Shown here piece after piece: positions 24,103 through 30,386 of a DNA stretch of 36,227 nt. The position numbers were made by a program, and so were the translations under genes. This DNA is from Anaerolineales bacterium (GTDB taxonomy: Bacteria; Chloroflexota; Anaerolineae; Anaerolineales; Villigracilaceae). Every line of letters begins with the position of its first letter. Position 1 is the stretch's first letter. The DNA lies in NCBI GenBank assembly GCA_020060625.1, contig JAGUZU010000110.1, forward strand, positions 1 to 36,227, in the 5' to 3' direction. The notes under the pieces were generated by a model. The model was not told where the DNA came from, did no database searches, and saw nothing but the letters and a program-made list of their open reading frames with translations.

Positions 24103-24336
24103 TTACGACTTCTCTCCTCTCATACCCAGGATGGTGGATGCGCTGGAAACTGTGGAAACGATATACGGCACGCAAATGGTCAGGATGATTTTGAACAGGC
24201 GAACGCCATCCACCTGACCGTGCAATAACGCGTCGCCATGATTAACGACGGTCAAGATCGCGCCGACCAGCAACGCGGTCAGGGTGGCGCGCTTGACGAT
24301 GGGTCTGGAAAAACAGAGCGTAACAAAATCATTCAT
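24103..24336 (-). CDS. nrtS: NrtS-like nitrate/nitrite transporter small membrane protein
   Basis: 77 residues with two transmembrane helices. The pattern (VKRATLTALLVGAILTVVNHGDALL, then LFKIILTICVPYIVSTVSS) matches the NrtS family, described as a small nitrate/nitrite transporter. Start overlaps the previous stop as ATGA, so it is coupled to the DUF2652 gene. I judge the family from memory of the NxGD and VPYxVSTxS signatures; other two-helix families are possible. Confidence 0.75.
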   Translation of the reverse strand: MNDFVTLCFSRPIVKRATLTALLVGAILTVVNHGDALLHGQVDGVRLFKIILTICVPYIVSTVSSASTILGMRGEKS

Positions 24337-24920
24337 ACAGGGTCGGCATGAGGGGTGAAAACGTGCGTAGTCACCGCGCCAAAATATCCAATTTGCTCCA
24401 CCCTTGCGCTGTAGGTCATCTCAGGCAGGCGACCGACCAGCGCGTAAAACGCTTCAGTCGCCAGGATGTACTCATCGGAGGGGATCGAGTTTTTCAACAG
24501 TTGGTGAACGAGGATGACATCTTCTCCCGCCAGTTCTTCGAATTGACGAATCGTTTTGAAGACCGCCTCGCCCGAATGCAGGACGGCTTTCAGTTTCAAG
24601 TCGAGGATGCGCTGGCAGGCGTTACAGTCGCAGTCTGCCCGCTCGCGGGATAGCGCCTGGGCGCGCGCGTAAAAGGCATTGAAGAAGCCCTGTGCCTGGC
24701 ACGCCACATCACGCGCGACTTCCGCGTCGGTGCCATCGCCCATTTCGGCGTACAGGAACGCCGCGTCGCCTTCCAGTTTGTTCAATGTCAACGGATAGTC
24801 GGCGCAGTCAATGACCGTTTCGAGCAGGTCAAAGATGATCTCTTCGGCGTGGATCGCGCTCATCTCGTGCGAGCGGATAAATTGGGTGTAACCGCTGATA
24901 TCCACGATGACCAGCGTCAC
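24333..24920 (-). CDS. DUF2652, class III nucleotide cyclase-like protein
   Basis: About 195 residues. The N-terminal VDISGYTQFI and the NKLEGDAAFLYAE strand copy the metal-binding and hairpin elements of class III adenylate/guanylate cyclases, but the usual catalytic Asn and Arg motif is not evident, so activity is doubtful. A CDCNAC Cys cluster lies at about 97-102. Start is unclear: GTG at 24920 has no ribosome site, while AAGGAG lies six bases before an in-frame ATA at 24935. Translation may be coupled to the YjeF remnant whose end overlaps. It is followed by nrtS with a four-base overlap. Signalling role inferred only. Confidence 0.8.
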   Translation of the reverse strand: MTLVIVDISGYTQFIRSHEMSAIHAEEIIFDLLETVIDCADYPLTLNKLEGDAAFLYAEMGDGTDAEVARDVACQAQGFFNAFYARAQALSRERADCDCNACQRILDLKLKAVLHSGEAVFKTIRQFEELAGEDVILVHQLLKNSIPSDEYILATEAFYALVGRLPEMTYSARVEQIGYFGAVTTHVFTPHADPV

Positions 24921-24931
24921 TCTTTTCGTTT

Positions 24932-25147
24932 CTATCGTTCACTCCTTTCTGTTGTCCCGCGCTGCTGAATAAAGTTACCACTAAAGATATTGGCAGCGCC
25001 GACGTTCTTACTCGCTGCGGTTTGGCGCGCCAGTTCCGCAAAATTGCGCCCCGCATTTTCCATCATCTGGATCAACTCGATGTGATAGTCTTCGATCATG
25101 GCGCGGTCCACTTCGATCATCTGGGCGGTGGTGAGAGATGGAATCAT
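24932..25147 (-). pseudogene. N-terminal remnant of a YjeF/NnrE-type NAD(P)H-hydrate epimerase
   Basis: 71 residues starting at an ATG with AGGAG before it. The first 45 ([20 protein letters not shown], then [17 protein letters not shown]) match the start of the YjeF N-domain well, including the ENAG turn. The epimerase body of some 170 further residues is missing, and the rest ([17 protein letters not shown]) is unrelated. It keeps a promoter motif and ribosome site, so it may persist as a leader that drives the DUF2652 gene behind it. It cannot be an active epimerase. Confidence 0.7.
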
Positions 25148-25163
25148 GTTGTACTCCTGACGA

Positions 25164-25194
25164 ATAGATAAAAACAACGCCGAATTGCTTACTC
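25164..25194 (-). promoter_or_regulatory. ECF-type two-box promoter candidate for the YjeF remnant-DUF2652-nrtS operon
   Basis: GAGTAAG and TCTAT with the same 19-base gap as the sites before DUF3179, TVP38 and thioredoxin. It overlaps the divergent region just upstream of the ECF sigma factor gene. Confidence 0.55.
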
Positions 25195-25199
25195 TGCTT

Positions 25200-25215
25200 T
25201 ATAATCGCCGACATG
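25200..25215 (+). promoter_or_regulatory. Leaderless promoter of the ECF sigma factor gene
   Basis: Perfect TATAAT, then seven bases (CGCCGAC) and the ATG. No ribosome site exists. Transcription would begin on the start codon. A -35 hexamer at the right distance is not recognisable. Confidence 0.6.
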
Positions 25216-25854
25216 GACAAACGCACCAACGAAGAATGGGTTGCAGATTTACGCGCGGGCGGGGACAGGCAGACAGGGGCGTTGGAGGATTTGCGCGCCA
25301 TCATTTTGCGGGGATTGCCGTATGCCATTGCGGGGAGGCTGGATCCCAACAGCCCACAATCCGAAGCGCTGACCGAGGAAGTCGTTCAGGAGACATTGAT
25401 GCGCGTGTTGGAATATCTGGACACTTTCGAGGGACGCAGTCAGTTTACCACCTGGGCGCACAAGATCGCGGTGCGCGCCGCGTTGACCGAACTACGCCGC
25501 GTGCGCTGGCGGGAAGTCCCCCTGCCCGAAATGGATGTAGACGACGACATGGATGCTTCGTACCGTGAAGCGCCAGACGAGCAGGCGAGTCCTGAGGAGC
25601 AAGTGGCTCAGGCTGAAATGATGAAGCGGGTCAACCGCATCATTATGGAAGAATTGACCGATAAACAGCGTCAGGCGTTGACGGCGATCATGGAGGGCTT
25701 CCCCTTGGAGGAAGCCGCGGGACGACTGGGCACGAATCGGAATGCGCTATACAAAATGCTGCACGATGCGCGGCTGCGGCTGAAAAAACGATTGGAGAAG
25801 GAAGGCTTGACGCCGCAGGAAGTTTTGTCCGTTTTCGAGCAGGCTGGCAGGTAA
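25213..25854 (+). CDS. ECF-type RNA polymerase sigma factor
   Basis: 213 residues. Region 2 (LTEEVVQETLMRVLEYLDTF, then GRSQFTTWAHKIAVRAALTELRR) binds the -10 element and core; region 4 (LTDKQRQALTAIMEGFPLEE, then AAGRLGTNRNALYKMLHDAR) is the -35-binding HTH. Between them lies an acidic linker (MDVDDDMDA). It directs polymerase to a small set of stress promoters. It starts at an ATG behind a -10 box, apparently leaderless, and is followed 47 bases later by a small HxxxCxxC protein that may be its anti-sigma factor. The two-box motif sites around it are its likely targets, by position and shared pattern; this is inferred. Confidence 0.95.
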   Translation: MDKRTNEEWVADLRAGGDRQTGALEDLRAIILRGLPYAIAGRLDPNSPQSEALTEEVVQETLMRVLEYLDTFEGRSQFTTWAHKIAVRAALTELRRVRWREVPLPEMDVDDDMDASYREAPDEQASPEEQVAQAEMMKRVNRIIMEELTDKQRQALTAIMEGFPLEEAAGRLGTNRNALYKMLHDARLRLKKRLEKEGLTPQEVLSVFEQAGR

Positions 25855-25877
25855 GAGATTCGACAGGCATTACTATC
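25849..25877 (+). promoter_or_regulatory. ECF-type motif, short spacing, before the zinc-finger gene
   Basis: AGGTAAG and CTATC, at three bases less spacing than the main class. It begins in the last codons of the sigma gene, and could let the sigma factor drive its own downstream partner. Confidence 0.4.
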
Positions 25878-25901
25878 CATTTGTGGAAGGACTTTATTAG
25901 A

Positions 25902-26204
25902 ATGAAAATAAAGCAGTTCATCCAGAGGCTGTTTGGCTCCAAACAACGAAAACCGTCATCAGGAGGAACTTCGGCGAACCCATCCGAAAAGATGCAAAAG
26001 ATGATGGCAATGCTTTCCGCCACACGCGAGGAAGAATTGACCTGCGACGAAGTCTTTGCCCTGCTCGATCAATTTACCGAACTCGCGGCGCAGGGAGAGG
26101 ATGTTGCAAAGTTGATGCCGTTGGTGCAACATCACCTGGATATGTGTGATGATTGTCGGGAGGAATACAAGGTGTTGAAGAGTATTTTGTATGGCGCGGC
26201 GTAA
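25902..26204 (+). CDS. Small zinc-finger protein, candidate soluble anti-sigma factor
   Basis: 100 residues. After a basic, Ser-rich N-terminus and a helix of Met-rich character (KMQKMMAMLSATREEEL), it has CDEVFALLDQFTELAAQGE and then HHLDMCDDCREEY. The HxxxCxxC pattern is that of ZAS-type anti-sigma factors, which can release sigma when the Cys pair is oxidised. There is no transmembrane helix, unlike most family members. The ATG chosen has GGAAGGA 10 bases upstream; a TTG start seven codons earlier is possible. Partner of the sigma factor by position. An intrinsic terminator follows. Confidence 0.75.
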   Translation: MKIKQFIQRLFGSKQRKPSSGGTSANPSEKMQKMMAMLSATREEELTCDEVFALLDQFTELAAQGEDVAKLMPLVQHHLDMCDDCREEYKVLKSILYGAA

Positions 26205-26242
26205 AGCGATGTGCTATTGAAGAGCGCGGTAAAGTAAAAAGC

Positions 26243-26277
26243 GCCGCCATCCAATTTGTTGTAGATGGCGGCTTTTT
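26243..26277 (+). terminator. Intrinsic terminator after the sigma/zinc-finger operon
   Basis: GCCGCCATC and GATGGCGGC form a nine-bp stem with a 12-base loop, followed by TTTTT. From here to the next start codon at 26503 I see only the promoter motif at 26438. Confidence 0.8.
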
Positions 26278-26437
26278 GATTTAAGGACTGTTGCTATGTA
26301 CCGTCCCGAAGGTTCCGCCCAAAAGTAAACTTGATTTTCAAGAGCCTTCAGGAGGTTCTGCGTAAGGTGAGTTAATGATGCAGGCAAATTGGATATGCAA
26401 TGGTGTTGACATTTCAAATCCGTCGGTTTCTGAAAGT

Positions 26438-26465
26438 GGGTAAGGGAAATCAGGCGCTTTGCTAT
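26438..26465 (+). promoter_or_regulatory. ECF-type motif, short spacing, before the four-helix membrane protein gene
   Basis: GGGTAAGGGAAATC matches the DUF3179 upstream site for 14 bases; the second box CTATC is three bases closer than in the main class. Confidence 0.45.
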
Positions 26466-26502
26466 CAGGTGAGTATGAAATCAAATTCAAAAGGAGCAAC
26501 AA

Positions 26503-26949
26503 ATGGATATTCTCAATTCGGTCATCGCAGGTATTATCGCAACCATCGTATTCACCATGGTCTTGATGATGGCGCCTAAAATGGGAATGCCGAACATGGA
26601 CATCGTCAGCCTGCTCGGTTCGATGTTCGGCAAACCGAACCAGGCGCTGGGCTGGACGATGCACCTGATGATGGGCGTGGTCTTCGCCCTGATCTATGCC
26701 TTCCTCTGGTCGAACGGAATCGGCGCGGCTACATGGACGGGCGGGCTGATCTTCGGCGCGGTTCATTGGCTGGTCGTTGGCGTGGTCATGGCGATGATCC
26801 CCATGATGCACGTTGGGATCAAAAGTGGCGCGGTGCAAGCCCCTGGCTTATGGATGACCAACAGTGGCGGAATCATGGCTTTCATGGGCGGGTTGGTCGG
26901 TCACATGATCTTTGGTGTTGTGATTGCGCTGGTGTATGCGGCGCTGTAG
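26503..26949 (+). CDS. Four-helix membrane protein, function unknown
   Basis: 148 residues, ribosome site AAAAGGAGCAACAA before the ATG. Four hydrophobic segments at about 5-25, 50-68, 75-98 and 120-147. Met-rich and Gly-rich, with charged residues almost only in the loops; Met residues cluster in MVLMMAPKMGMPNM and VVMAMIPMMHVG, with one His in each of MHLMMG, VHWLVV, MHVG and GHMIFG. Such His/Met pattern may suit metal binding, which is speculation. Gene family not recognised. An ECF-like motif precedes it, and the glutaredoxin-thioredoxin reductase gene follows on the same strand after two hairpins. Confidence 0.75.
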   Translation: MDILNSVIAGIIATIVFTMVLMMAPKMGMPNMDIVSLLGSMFGKPNQALGWTMHLMMGVVFALIYAFLWSNGIGAATWTGGLIFGAVHWLVVGVVMAMIPMMHVGIKSGAVQAPGLWMTNSGGIMAFMGGLVGHMIFGVVIALVYAAL

Positions 26950-26954
26950 CGAAC

Positions 26955-27021
26955 AACGGGCGCGTAGGGCGCGTTCTCTTACGCGCCCGTTGACATAGTT
27001 GGCGTTGGAGAACGCCAACTA
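26955..27021. repeat. Two consecutive hairpins between membrane protein and reductase genes
   Basis: First stem AACGGGCGCGTA/TACGCGCCCGTT (12 bp, 13-base loop), second stem TAGTTGGCGTT/AACGCCAACTA (11 bp, four-base loop). Neither is followed by a T-run, so they look like dispersed palindromes, perhaps also limiting readthrough. Confidence 0.7.
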
Positions 27022-27063
27022 CGCTTGCGACACGGCACAAAATCTTGAAAGGAATCTTTCTCC

Positions 27064-28266
27064 ATGACCGACTCTCGCTTGACCCCTGACCTGATCACTC
27101 TTTACGGAACGGGCTGGTGCCCCGACTGCAAACGCTCCAAGCAATTCTTTGGCGAACAGCGTGTTCCCTATCATTACGTGGATATTGACAATGACTCTGA
27201 AGCGACGGCTTTCGTCGAGGAAGTCAACAAGGGTTTTCGCAGCATTCCAACCATCGTGTTTCCTGATGGCAGCGTGCTGGTCGAACCATCCAATGCGCAA
27301 CTTGCAGAAAAACTGGGCATGCAGACTCGCGCCAGGCGTGCCTTTTATGATGCCATTATCATCGGCGGCGGACCCACGGGTCTGACTGCGGCGACCTACC
27401 TGGCACGCGAGGGTGTGGAAACGCTCGTAATCGAAAGGGCTGGTCTGGGTGGTCAGGCGGGCATTACACAGACCCTGGATAACTTCCCTGGTTTCGATGA
27501 GGGAATCCCTGGCGCAGAATTTGCCGCCCGTTTGACCCGTCAGGCGCAGAAATTCGGCGCGGAGATCCTTCAAGCGCAGGACGTGGTATCCATCGAGCAG
27601 GATGGACAGTACCAGTGTGTGCGTACTGCTGATGGATCGGAGTATGGCGCAACTGCGGTACTGCTTGCCACAGGCGCGCGGTATCGCAGATTAGGAATTC
27701 CTGGCGAGGACGATCTGATCGGTTCGAATGTCCATTTTTGTGCCACCTGCGATGGAGCCTTTTACAGGGGGAAGAAGGTATTGGTGGTGGGCGGCGGCAA
27801 CAGCGGATTTGAGGAGGGGCTGTTCCTGACCAAATTTGCAAGCCGCGTGGACATCGTTGAGTTTCTGCCTGAGGTAAAAGCCAGCAGAATTTTGCAGGAC
27901 AAGGTCGCAAAAAAGGAGAACATGTCGGTGACGGCAAACCATGCCGTCAAGGAATTGCGCGCGAAAAATGGTAAATTGGATGCTGTCATCGTGGAAGACC
28001 GGGCTACCGGTGAACAAAAAGAATGGCAATACGACGGCGTATTTGTCTTCATCGGTCTCTCGCCGAACAGCGATCTGGTGAAAAACAAGGCGGAGGTCGA
28101 TCCGTCGGGAGGGGTGGTGACCGATGGCATGTTGATGACCTCGGTTCCGGGTCTTTTTGCCGCGGGAGATGTACGCGCAGGCTCCACCAAGCAGGCAGCC
28201 TCCGCGGCGGGCGAGGGAGCCACTGTGGCTTTGATGATGCGCCAGTATTTGCAAAAGTCGGGCTAG
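27064..28266 (+). CDS. Glutaredoxin-like domain fused to thioredoxin reductase
   Basis: 400 residues in two parts. Residues 8-85 form a glutaredoxin-type thioredoxin fold: LYGTGWCPDC with Cys19 and Cys22, cis-Pro in RSIPTIVF. Residues 92-400 are a low-molecular-weight thioredoxin reductase: FAD site GGGPTGL, catalytic pair Cys226/Cys229 in FCATCDGAFY, NADPH site VVGGGNSGFE, and C-terminal GLFAAGDVRAGSTKQAASAAGEG. NADPH electrons should pass to the flavin, the Cys226/Cys229 pair, and then the attached CPDC domain, making a self-contained disulfide reductase. Fusions of this kind are known in several bacteria. Ribosome site GAAAGGAA lies before the ATG. Probably serves the thioredoxin or peroxiredoxin-like proteins encoded nearby. 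Confidence 0.95.
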   Translation: MTDSRLTPDLITLYGTGWCPDCKRSKQFFGEQRVPYHYVDIDNDSEATAFVEEVNKGFRSIPTIVFPDGSVLVEPSNAQLAEKLGMQTRARRAFYDAIIIGGGPTGLTAATYLAREGVETLVIERAGLGGQAGITQTLDNFPGFDEGIPGAEFAARLTRQAQKFGAEILQAQDVVSIEQDGQYQCVRTADGSEYGATAVLLATGARYRRLGIPGEDDLIGSNVHFCATCDGAFYRGKKVLVVGGGNSGFEEGLFLTKFASRVDIVEFLPEVKASRILQDKVAKKENMSVTANHAVKELRAKNGKLDAVIVEDRATGEQKEWQYDGVFVFIGLSPNSDLVKNKAEVDPSGGVVTDGMLMTSVPGLFAAGDVRAGSTKQAASAAGEGATVALMMRQYLQKSG

Positions 28267-28277
28267 AGGAATTCTCC

Positions 28278-28628
28278 ATGAAGATCGAACTGTTGTATTT
28301 TGATGGCTGTCTATCATGGCAGTCAGGTCTGCAAAACTTGGCAGGGAATGTTACGCCCATCCGGCGCGAGACATTGGCACAGCCCACTCATGCATTGCGA
28401 ATTGGCGAAACAGCTCGTGCCCTGTGCCCCGCGCGTTGCCGGGGCGCAGTATCCCGCCGGGCAGTTGCCCGATTGACATTCTTCGTTTACAGCGCAGGCT
28501 TCTTTGTCAGCTTTCAGTGTCGGCGCGGAACCGGACGGCGGCGCGCTGGGAGGCGGGAGTTTTATTCATGGGTCTCTCCAATCTATTGTTCGCTTCGAGT
28601 CATTCGATGCCGCATTGCGGCACGTTGA
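28278..28628 (+). pseudogene. 5' remnant of a small thioredoxin-like protein gene
   Basis: AGAGGA precedes an ATG 11 bases after the reductase stop. The first 21 residues, MKIELLYFDGCLSWQSGLQN, match the start of a small thioredoxin-like family that usually reads FDGCPSW; the Pro is replaced by Leu. Past that point the frame stays open but becomes Arg/Ala/Cys-rich and family-unlike, and a plausible Cys-rich frame lies on the opposite strand. A deletion or insertion probably removed the rest of the gene. Confidence 0.55.
28323..28569 (-). pseudogene. Cys-rich secreted-type domain, frame-shifted at its start
   Basis: An ATG with GGAGAG before it opens a frame that ends after 20 codons. A second frame, overlapping at the ATG, is open for 80 codons and encodes a Pro/Ser linker followed by KEACAVNEECQSGNCPAGYC and TSCFANSQCMSGLCQC. 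The regular Cys spacing indicates a real disulfide-rich domain. A frameshift between the ATG and that domain is the simplest reading; sequencing error is also possible. It lies 30 bases after the HExxH protein gene. Confidence 0.5.
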
Positions 28629-29328
28629 TTTGAAACACAGGGTTTTGCTTGAGCGCGTTTGCAACCGCCTGAAACTGGCGTCCCAAGTTATCTCCGTAGA
28701 TGCGCGTCAGCGTTGGGCTGGGGACGATTCCAGGCGCGGGGTTGATGGTGTCGCGATAAACCTGCTGGATGGTTTCGATGCCCGCGTCGTAATAAAGGAC
28801 GGTGACGAGATCGTTGAAAATTTCATTGCAGGCGTTGAACAAATCCGTTTGCATCACGCCCTGGTTGGGACCCGGCGTGGCGATTTCCGTTCCCACCCCC
28901 AATTGATCGAGGTCGGGGATGAGTTTGGTCTCCAGCCAATTAACGATGAGTTCGCGGTCCGGGGACTGCCACCTGGCCCCGGTGAGGGTCAAGTCTATGT
29001 GGGCTTCGAGCGCGCCGTGAAAGACGTGTTGATCCAGCGCGCCGTTGCAGAACCCGATGACGTGCAGGATCTCGTGCGAGTCGTAGAGCGGCGCGGCATT
29101 GAGATCGAGCGTGGAACGCAGGGCGTAGGTGATGTGGTTGTCGCTGGATTCGCCCTGGCGTTCGGTCAAGGCTTCATTTGGGACGATGCGGTAATAGACC
29201 GCGTCATAGCAGTTGGCGAGCGAGACGCCGGTGAGTTGGCGATAGAACGGGTAAACGACGTCGCGCGTGTTGGCGAGGTACAGTTCGCACTCCGGCTGGC
29301 GGGAAGGGTCAATTCCGCTGCAATCCAC
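28600..29328 (-). CDS. Putative zinc-binding HExxH protein, N-terminus possibly truncated
   Basis: 242 residues from a GTG start; an in-frame stop lies three codons upstream. HEILH in LYDSHEILHVIGF (near residue 86) has the HExxH zinc pattern, and a further His cluster follows (DQHVFHGALEAHIDL). Cys residues are spread as in secreted proteins (MDCSGIDPSRQPEC, LANCYDA, FCNGA, NACNE, PQCGIE). Yet no signal peptide exists, and only 34 bases separate it from the methyltransferase stop. This suggests a lost N-terminus. Family unknown. With the shifted Cys-rich frame downstream it may form one broken lipoprotein locus. Confidence 0.55.
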   Translation of the reverse strand: MDCSGIDPSRQPECELYLANTRDVVYPFYRQLTGVSLANCYDAVYYRIVPNEALTERQGESSDNHITYALRSTLDLNAAPLYDSHEILHVIGFCNGALDQHVFHGALEAHIDLTLTGARWQSPDRELIVNWLETKLIPDLDQLGVGTEIATPGPNQGVMQTDLFNACNEIFNDLVTVLYYDAGIETIQQVYRDTINPAPGIVPSPTLTRIYGDNLGRQFQAVANALKQNPVFQINVPQCGIE

Positions 29329-29362
29329 CTGAAAGCGTTATTTCCCCATCAGAGGTACATCG

Positions 29363-29953
<591 letters not shown>

Positions 29954-29970
29954 GGGTTGATCCTTTATGC

Positions 29971-30005
29971 AAGACCTTTAGGGTCTCGGAGACCCTAAAG
30001 GTCTT
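29971..30005. repeat. 35-bp dispersed palindrome (AGACCCTAAAGG family), intergenic copy
   Basis: AAGACCTTTAGGGTCTC, central G, then GAGACCCTAAAGGTCTT: 17-bp perfect arms. Compared with the copy in the TVP38 gene the inner halves are exchanged between arms. Confidence 0.85.
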
Positions 30006-30009
30006 TTCG

Positions 30010-30114
30010 CTACCGTACATCCAGTATTTTTAACCGCCAAGACGCCAAGTACGCCAAGTTTTCGGGGTTTTCTTGGCGACCTTGGCGGTTCGATTTTGCT
30101 CGTTTGTACGGTAG
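30010..30114. repeat. Nested inverted repeat, 105 bases, intergenic
   Basis: Outer arms CTACCGTACA and TGTACGGTAG (10 bp, perfect), inner arms AACCGCCAAG and CTTGGCGGTT (10 bp, perfect), inner sequence GACGCCAAGTACGCCAAG with further pairing to CTTGGCGACC. As RNA it would fold into one long branched hairpin. It carries no gene. It could be a mobile palindromic element or a structured RNA. Confidence 0.75.
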
Positions 30115-30131
30115 AAAAAAGGTCTTTAAAA

Positions 30132-30386
30132 CTAAATCGCAGATGCGCCGACGAGATTCGGTGAATCGGATTCTATTTCATCTTTCGCGCCGCAGCAATC
30201 ACCGCCACAGCCTTCGCTTCCGCAGCCGCACCCCGACGACTCGCCACAGCAATCACTGGATCCGCTCGAACCACAGCAGTCGCTCGATTGTCCCTCGGGC
30301 GCGCCGCAACAATCGGATTTGCCCGTCGGCAGTCCCACCGATTTTTTGACCAACTTTACGAACAGGTTTTCATTTTGTGTGGACAT
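30132..30386 (-). CDS. Small Cys-rich SDCCG-repeat protein, putative metal binder
   Basis: 84 residues with AAGGAG before the ATG. After a short helix (LFVKLVKKSVGL) it has 11 Cys in the order SDCCG, SDCCG, SDCCG, GCGCG, GCGGDCCG, separated by Ser/Gly linkers. Such CC-rich chains often bind soft metals or metalloids. It follows an ArsP-like permease gene and an M28 peptidase gene on the same strand, overlapping the peptidase end by 17 bases, so it may act with the permease in metal or arsenical handling. The role is inferred. Confidence 0.7.
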   Translation of the reverse strand: MSTQNENLFVKLVKKSVGLPTGKSDCCGAPEGQSSDCCGSSGSSDCCGESSGCGCGSEGCGGDCCGAKDEIESDSPNLVGASAI

